Part shown: piece by piece, positions 60,901-64,000 of the stretch
How positions within the stretch are numbered: position 1 is the first letter of the stretch
Layout of the letters: each line of letters starts with the position of its first letter
DNA from: Echiichthys vipera
Taxonomy: Eukaryota; Chordata; Actinopteri; Perciformes; Trachinidae
DNA length: 64,000 nucleotides
NCBI GenBank assembly: GCA_963691815.1
Contig: OY829667.1
Coordinates: 22,394,587-22,458,586, forward strand
Direction: 5' to 3'
Program-made: the position numbers and the translations under genes
The notes under the pieces: generated by a model
Seen by the model: the letters and a program-made list of their open reading frames with translations, nothing else
Told to the model about the DNA's origin: nothing
Databases searched by the model: none

Positions 60901-61390
60901 ATATCAGACTTTTCATGTTAACCTGCTTAAGGAGTTCCAGGTGCGTTCAGAGCCTGTGCACCAGCAGCTTTTGGTCCGTGCGGTTCAGGAGGAGGATACT
61001 GTTGACAAGTTCTTCCCAGCTACTGCCACAACAGCCGAGGGCCCAGAAGTGGACCTGTCACATCTGTCCCTCACCCGGCAGGCAGAGGTGAAGCCCCTGC
61101 TTGACCCAGAGCTCTTCAGAGAGACACCAGGTTTCACCTCACTGGTGCAACATAGGATTCGGCTGAAGGGAGAGGCCCCAGTGCGTCAGAAAAGCTATAG
61201 GATTCCTGAGCGGTTGATTCCTCTGCTGCAGAAGGAAATTAAGCTGATGTTGGAGCTGGGAATAATAGAGATTTCCTGCAGTGAGTGGTGCAGTCCCATT
61301 GTGTTGGTCCCAAAGAAGGATGGTACACTCCGATTTTCCTCAGCAAGGGCTACTGGCAGGTCGCCTTGGCACCAGATGCCAAGGAGATGA
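57953..61390 (+). CDS. Gag-protease-integrase polyprotein, running into broken RT
   Basis: The frame has 1145 codons. After a charged coiled-coil-like start come a capsid/SCAN-like gag core (about residues 130-290, e.g. AKYEITPDTYRRRFRSLKIE) and a CCHC knuckle CYHCNGLGHTKPFC (about 351). A retropepsin region follows with LLDSACFQTVV (Asp about 408), where DSA replaces the usual DSG. The integrase has an HHCC zinc site (HSIPWAGH ... CASCETC) and catalytic D726 (GMDIVGP), D785 (TDCGTNF) and E821 (LVERYNQ), exactly D-x35-E. A GPY-type tail (KWHGPYEISKRVG) leads to the RT start WCSPIVLVPKKDGTLRF, after which the frame is lost at a deletion near 61337. Residues after that point are out of frame. 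Confidence 0.9.
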   Translation: MMPRKGKSDGQEEPDEGPSGPDTMTDPKTEGKLDELAGLVKSLMRAQTERDHQREKESSLQEQRWRRMQSQVSQMQQQVNMRREEQRTEPDTMDGSRHRQIDDENYGDFDDPDEMMSQASWVVRQREPKLLPLSPDDDIEHFLTTFERMAQVCHWPKDGWAVRLVPLLTGKARSAYVLMDMKESERYEKVKAAILAKYEITPDTYRRRFRSLKIESVETPRELYVRLKDLFCKWVKPEKSTVKELVETMILEQFLRMVHPELEIWIREHDPKTAEEAARLADVFTSARNRSRAATFGWENHRDHSSKSSGGEQGFGQPRGRGFSSDRQFTPQATSYAKKSPPRASKNDVRCYHCNGLGHTKPFCPVLSHTKPSFLCSAPRPATVGTVRDAGRTAPVLVNGKREVALLDSACFQTVVLSGLVPRDKWSEDRSRISCIHGDEHVYPTAEVYRTVAGQTFLLSVALAPTLPYTVILGNDVPTLYDLMTQPICKLDRSSDGQSSVADFSGPLSDSVTLPVKQCNVTTRAQSAEGVLRELPFFGVDWEAGPVKPHKSRAQRRQEKLKGSLRQGAQSPPKPPEPELLDFEFPPDLSSLQKQDVTLKHWFERVTDVEGVQQNNPSCLDDATYMVKEGLLYQKKGKTETLALPQQFRQRVMEMGHSIPWAGHMAFQKTLYRIASRFVWPGMYTQVSNFCASCETCQLTSAKGVVRAQLQSLPIIDTPFERIGMDIVGPIEKSSSGHRYILVVCDYATRYPEAFPLRSFKARQVADCLVQLFSRVGIPKEILTDCGTNFLSKLLQQVYQVLGVKGIKTTPYHPQTDGLVERYNQTLKNMLRKFVSHTGSDWDRWLPYLLFAYREVPQASTGFSPFELLYGRQVRGPLDLLKDYWESSQPEGENVVAYVVKMRERLEEMTALAHEHMESAQRNQKVWYDQKARERVFHPGQKVLLLLPTSESKLLTKWHGPYEISKRVGKVTYELFMQNRFKKYQTFHVNLLKEFQVRSEPVHQQLLVRAVQEEDTVDKFFPATATTAEGPEVDLSHLSLTRQAEVKPLLDPELFRETPGFTSLVQHRIRLKGEAPVRQKSYRIPERLIPLLQKEIKLMLELGIIEISCSEWCSPIVLVPKKDGTLRFSSARATGRSPWHQMPRR

Positions 61391-62328
61391 CAGCTTTCAG
61401 AACACCATTCGGTATGTATCAGTTTAAGGTCATGCCATTTGGTCTCCAGGGGGCGCCAGCCACATTTCAAAGACTAATGGACCATGTTTTGAGGGATTTG
61501 TCTGACTGTGTGGCTGCATATTTGGATGATGTAGTTATCTTCAGCCAATCATGGGAGGAGCATATGGTTCATCTGCACCAGGTGCTGCAGAAAATAGGGG
61601 CAGCCGGCCTCACCATTAACCCTCACAAGTGTGCTGTTGCCCAAAGAGAAGTGGAGTACTTGGGTTACATCATTGGTTTTGGACAAATTAGACCACAGCT
61701 TGGGAAAATGGAGGCCATCCAATCCTTTCCTGTTCCCACTACCAAAAAGAGGTTGAGGGGATTCCTTGGTCTGGTGGGCTGGTATCGTAAGTTTGTGCCT
61801 CATTTTGCGGATAAAGCTGTTTTGTTGAATGATCTAACCAAAGCCTCTGCTCCAAACAAGATTCAATGGACTGATGAATGTGACAGAGCCTTCAGGGACC
61901 TCAAGGAATCCATCTGCACTCACCCAGTCCTACACAGTCCTGATTTTGAGAAGCCTTTCATCCTGCAGACGGACGCTTCCGGAGTGGGCCTGGGAGCAGT
62001 GTTGCTGCAGGAGGTGGAAGGAGAGAGAAGACCCGTGGTGTTTCTAAGTCGGAAGCTGCTGGACAGAGAGACAAGGTACTCTACAGTGGAAAAGGAGTGC
62101 TTAGCGATGAAGTGGGCCATCGACACCCTCAGATATTATCTGCTGGGACGGCACTTCCTCCTGGAAACTGATCATCGGGCTCTACAGTGGCTGCATCGCA
62201 TGAGGGATGCCAACATGCGCATCGCTGGATGGTATCTGGCTCTGCAGCCCTATGACTTCACGGTGCACTACAGGTCGGGGAAGTCAAATGTGGTGGCGGA
62301 CTGTTTGTCCAGAGTGTCAGAGGAATGA
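61336..62328 (+). pseudogene. RT (truncated palm) and RNase H of the young Gypsy element
   Basis: The frame opens within the polyprotein end and makes family sense from SKGYWQVALAPDAKEMT onward. Motif B (MPFGLQGAPATFQ) and motif C (YLDDVVIFS, DD at 61525-61530) are intact. Then come the thumb (GFLGLVGWYRKFVPHF) and RNase H with LQTDASGVGLGAVL, VEKECLAMKWAI and ETDHRALQWL. The stop lies at 62326-62328. The block between KDGTLRF and KGYWQV, which should carry the first catalytic aspartate (motif A), is missing, and the frame changes there. RT is therefore inactive, while RNase H looks intact. Confidence 0.9.
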
Positions 62329-62343
62329 GGTACTGTTCTCTTT

Positions 62344-62362
62344 GGGGAGAGGGAGGAGGAAA
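62344..62362 (+). other. Polypurine tract
   Basis: Nineteen purines (GGGGAGAGGGAGGAGGAAA) stand immediately before the 3' LTR. This is the primer for plus-strand DNA synthesis in LTR elements. Confidence 0.92.
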
Positions 62363-63207
62363 TGTGACGAAGAGCACATCGTCACCAGTTTTGCACACAT
62401 GGCACCACGCACTTTAGACAGAGTATGAATACATATGCACTTTAATAATTGCACAGACACTTTAAGAAGAGCAACAGCACTTTATTAGAGATTTGCACAA
62501 TACATTTTAACACTATTTTTGGATTTGTAGCCATGTGATTGATGTTTGGCGGGTCTTGATCTGGCTGATAGGTCCTGTGTAGGCCACGCAGTTTACCTAG
62601 AGCAGAGGGACATGGGGTTAAATGTGCCTATTAAGTTGTTAATTGATCAAACAAGGAGCTAAGTTAAAAATGTGTATTGTGTTGCTTAATGAGTGTGCAG
62701 TGGATAAATCAAGAGTGTTGTGTACTCACCAGTCTTTTGTCTTCCGGGTGTGCAGGCAAAAGGCTTCCCCAGGAAACGGACGCCACTTATATAGTTCCGG
62801 GGGCAGCCAAGTGTAAATTGGTGTGGGGGTGGTAAATGTGTGCATTGTATTTTAGTGGAGGTAATATGAAGTGTATTGGTGTATTTTCTCTGTCAGTGGA
62901 TGTAGAGTAGGATATATATAAGTCACAGATGATGGGGTGCAGATACAGAAATAAAAACAATGGTGGGTTAAAAATGTTTTAGGCCAGGGATCCTGGAGAA
63001 TGGATTCTTCCAGTGTAATAGGTTGACACCCTATAAATAGGCGCCATTTTGGCAACCTGGGGTTCTCTTTTGTTTGGTGATCGTGATGTGCCTATACGGT
63101 TTGCCAAGGGCAATGAATAAAGAATCGCCTTGATGACCCACCTCAAACCTTGCCTATGGATCATTTTTTTGCTGTATCATCCGGCTGTAATTGTCGTCAT
63201 TCTCACA
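62363..63207 (+). repeat. 3' LTR (845 bp)
   Basis: It has the same length as the 5' LTR and no difference was found by eye. Confidence 0.97.
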
Positions 63208-64000
63208 CCCTCGTTTCTTGAGAAAAGGAAGACTCCTTCTTTACACAAAGTCTTCTGCCATTGATTCTCCACAGCACCATGAGAGAGAAAACAGTCCACT
63301 ACTTGAATGGTACCATCACAGCCCATCTTTGTCACAGCTTCGACCCTCTACTGGACACCACAGACGGACTGTTCCAAAAATGTATTCAAATAAGAGGCTT
63401 TGGCTTAGGTCTGGACAGAAATAGCTGAAAGTGTCCGTAAGATCTATTGCACTGTAAACCTAACTCCAAACAACCTAAAAAATTGGTCATTCAACAGTGG
63501 TGAAGGTAATCACCACTGTTGAATGACCAATTTTTTTTTTTTTTTTGAATGTAACTTTGTGCTAACCATGTATTATTAGACCTGAAAAGGGCACCACCGC
63601 TCAGCCTTCCAGGCAATTTTTTCCATTGGCCACTCGAGGTACTACAACCAAAAATCCCCCTGCAGCCTAAATAGGATTTCCTCCATAGACTCCTACTAAA
63701 AGCAAGAAGTATAAGAGTCAAACTGTTGACAAGACACCTCCAACTGCATACAAGGTCGATTATGACTCTTTCTTTTGTGAATTTTTTAACGATGGACTTA
63801 TATTTGCAAAACTTTCTTTGAGCCCAGAAAACATATCAAGAAAGCTGTTACATCATCCAGATGCAAAGTCCACTAGCTTAGGTGGAACTTGTAGATTGGG
63901 CCAGCCAGAGAAACTGTGCATATTCAGCAGAAAGAAACCCAGCTGAAAGGCTTTTTTCGACGAATGTGCCAGGTGAGGAATTCTCACTGGAATGAATGGG
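63208..64000. other. Right flank; perfect hairpin, no confirmed gene
   Basis: Sequence right of the retrotransposon. A 49-codon frame at 63279 and overlapping frames show no domain I recognise. Confidence 0.4.
63477..63536. repeat. Perfect 27-bp-arm hairpin followed by T16
   Basis: The arms are 63477-63503 (AAAAAATTGGTCATTCAACA then GTGGTGA) and its exact reverse complement 63510-63536. They are separated by AGGTAA. The T run continues to 63546. Confidence 0.95.

Larger units (their letters stand above)
57074..63207 (+). mobile_element. Young Gmr1-like Ty3/Gypsy LTR retrotransposon, RT-defective
   Basis: This is a complete 6.1 kb element. It has a 5' LTR, a primer site, gag-protease-integrase in one frame, RT-RNase H in another, a purine tract and a 3' LTR. 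The integrase precedes RT, the Gmr1-like order. The LTRs are equal in length and show no difference by eye, so insertion is recent. An internal deletion in RT makes this copy unable to copy itself. Flanks are CCCCC (left) and CCCTC (right), possibly an imperfect 5-bp target duplication. No envelope frame is present. Confidence 0.93.

Noticed and set aside
61285..61335. ATG at 61285 as the true start of an RT protein
   Set aside because: Residues before SKGYWQV are the wrong frame of the preceding RT start. The frame change is due to the deletion, not to a separate gene.

Overview
The window is vertebrate nuclear DNA from a ray-finned fish, most likely a percomorph. The evidence is a spliced vertebrate gene (pde5a), very long CA/GT/GA/AT dinucleotide arrays, several tRNA-headed SINEs, Harbinger, hAT and Penelope relics, three kinds of Ty3/Gypsy sequence, and several LINE types typical of teleost genomes. 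There is no operon, rRNA, functional tRNA or CRISPR. A run of exactly 200 N (45785-45984) marks an assembly gap.

Layout. From 1 to about 17250 lies the 5' part of pde5a (cGMP-specific phosphodiesterase 5A) on the minus strand. Coding exon 1 is 16835-16932 and exon 2 is 6355-6877. They are joined by a 10 kb intron that holds a decayed Ty3/Gypsy element in the gene's own direction and two tandem foldback elements. Beyond exon 2 (intron 2) sits a nearly complete antisense LINE (1074-6048). It abuts the terminus of a PIF/Harbinger transposon whose transposase exon has an internal deletion. A GA tract of about 226 bp begins some 90 bp upstream of the pde5a start codon.

From 17250 to 45000 I see no convincing host exon. 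This is a transposon graveyard: fragments of LINEs (Rex1/RTE-like, L2-like, L1/Tx1-like), a Penelope-like 3' end with a hammerhead-ribozyme core, SINEs, a dispersed family with an ATTGA-type tail, and an old Gypsy element at 33125-36264. That element has integrase upstream of reverse transcriptase and was itself interrupted by a hAT-like insertion with an 8-bp target duplication.

From 48660 to 52632 lie two same-orientation Harbinger elements of about 1.77 kb with relics of both Harbinger genes (Myb-like and HARBI1-like). Then come a SINE set within a 20-bp minisatellite and a hAT/ZMYM-type zinc-finger fragment. At 57074-63207 is the youngest object in the window: a complete LTR retrotransposon with two 845-bp LTRs that look identical, a tRNA-Leu-type primer site, a purine tract, and the order gag-protease-integrase-RT-RNase H (Gmr1-like). 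Its RT has lost the block that carries the first catalytic aspartate, so it looks new but defective. Near the right edge is a perfect 27-bp-arm hairpin followed directly by T16.

The only host gene I can support is pde5a. Nothing here is a clearly new biological system. The best leads are the Gmr1-type element with its RT deletion, the ribozyme-bearing Penelope tail, the Harbinger/LINE chimeric reading frame, the nested insertions with readable target duplications, and the perfect hairpin.
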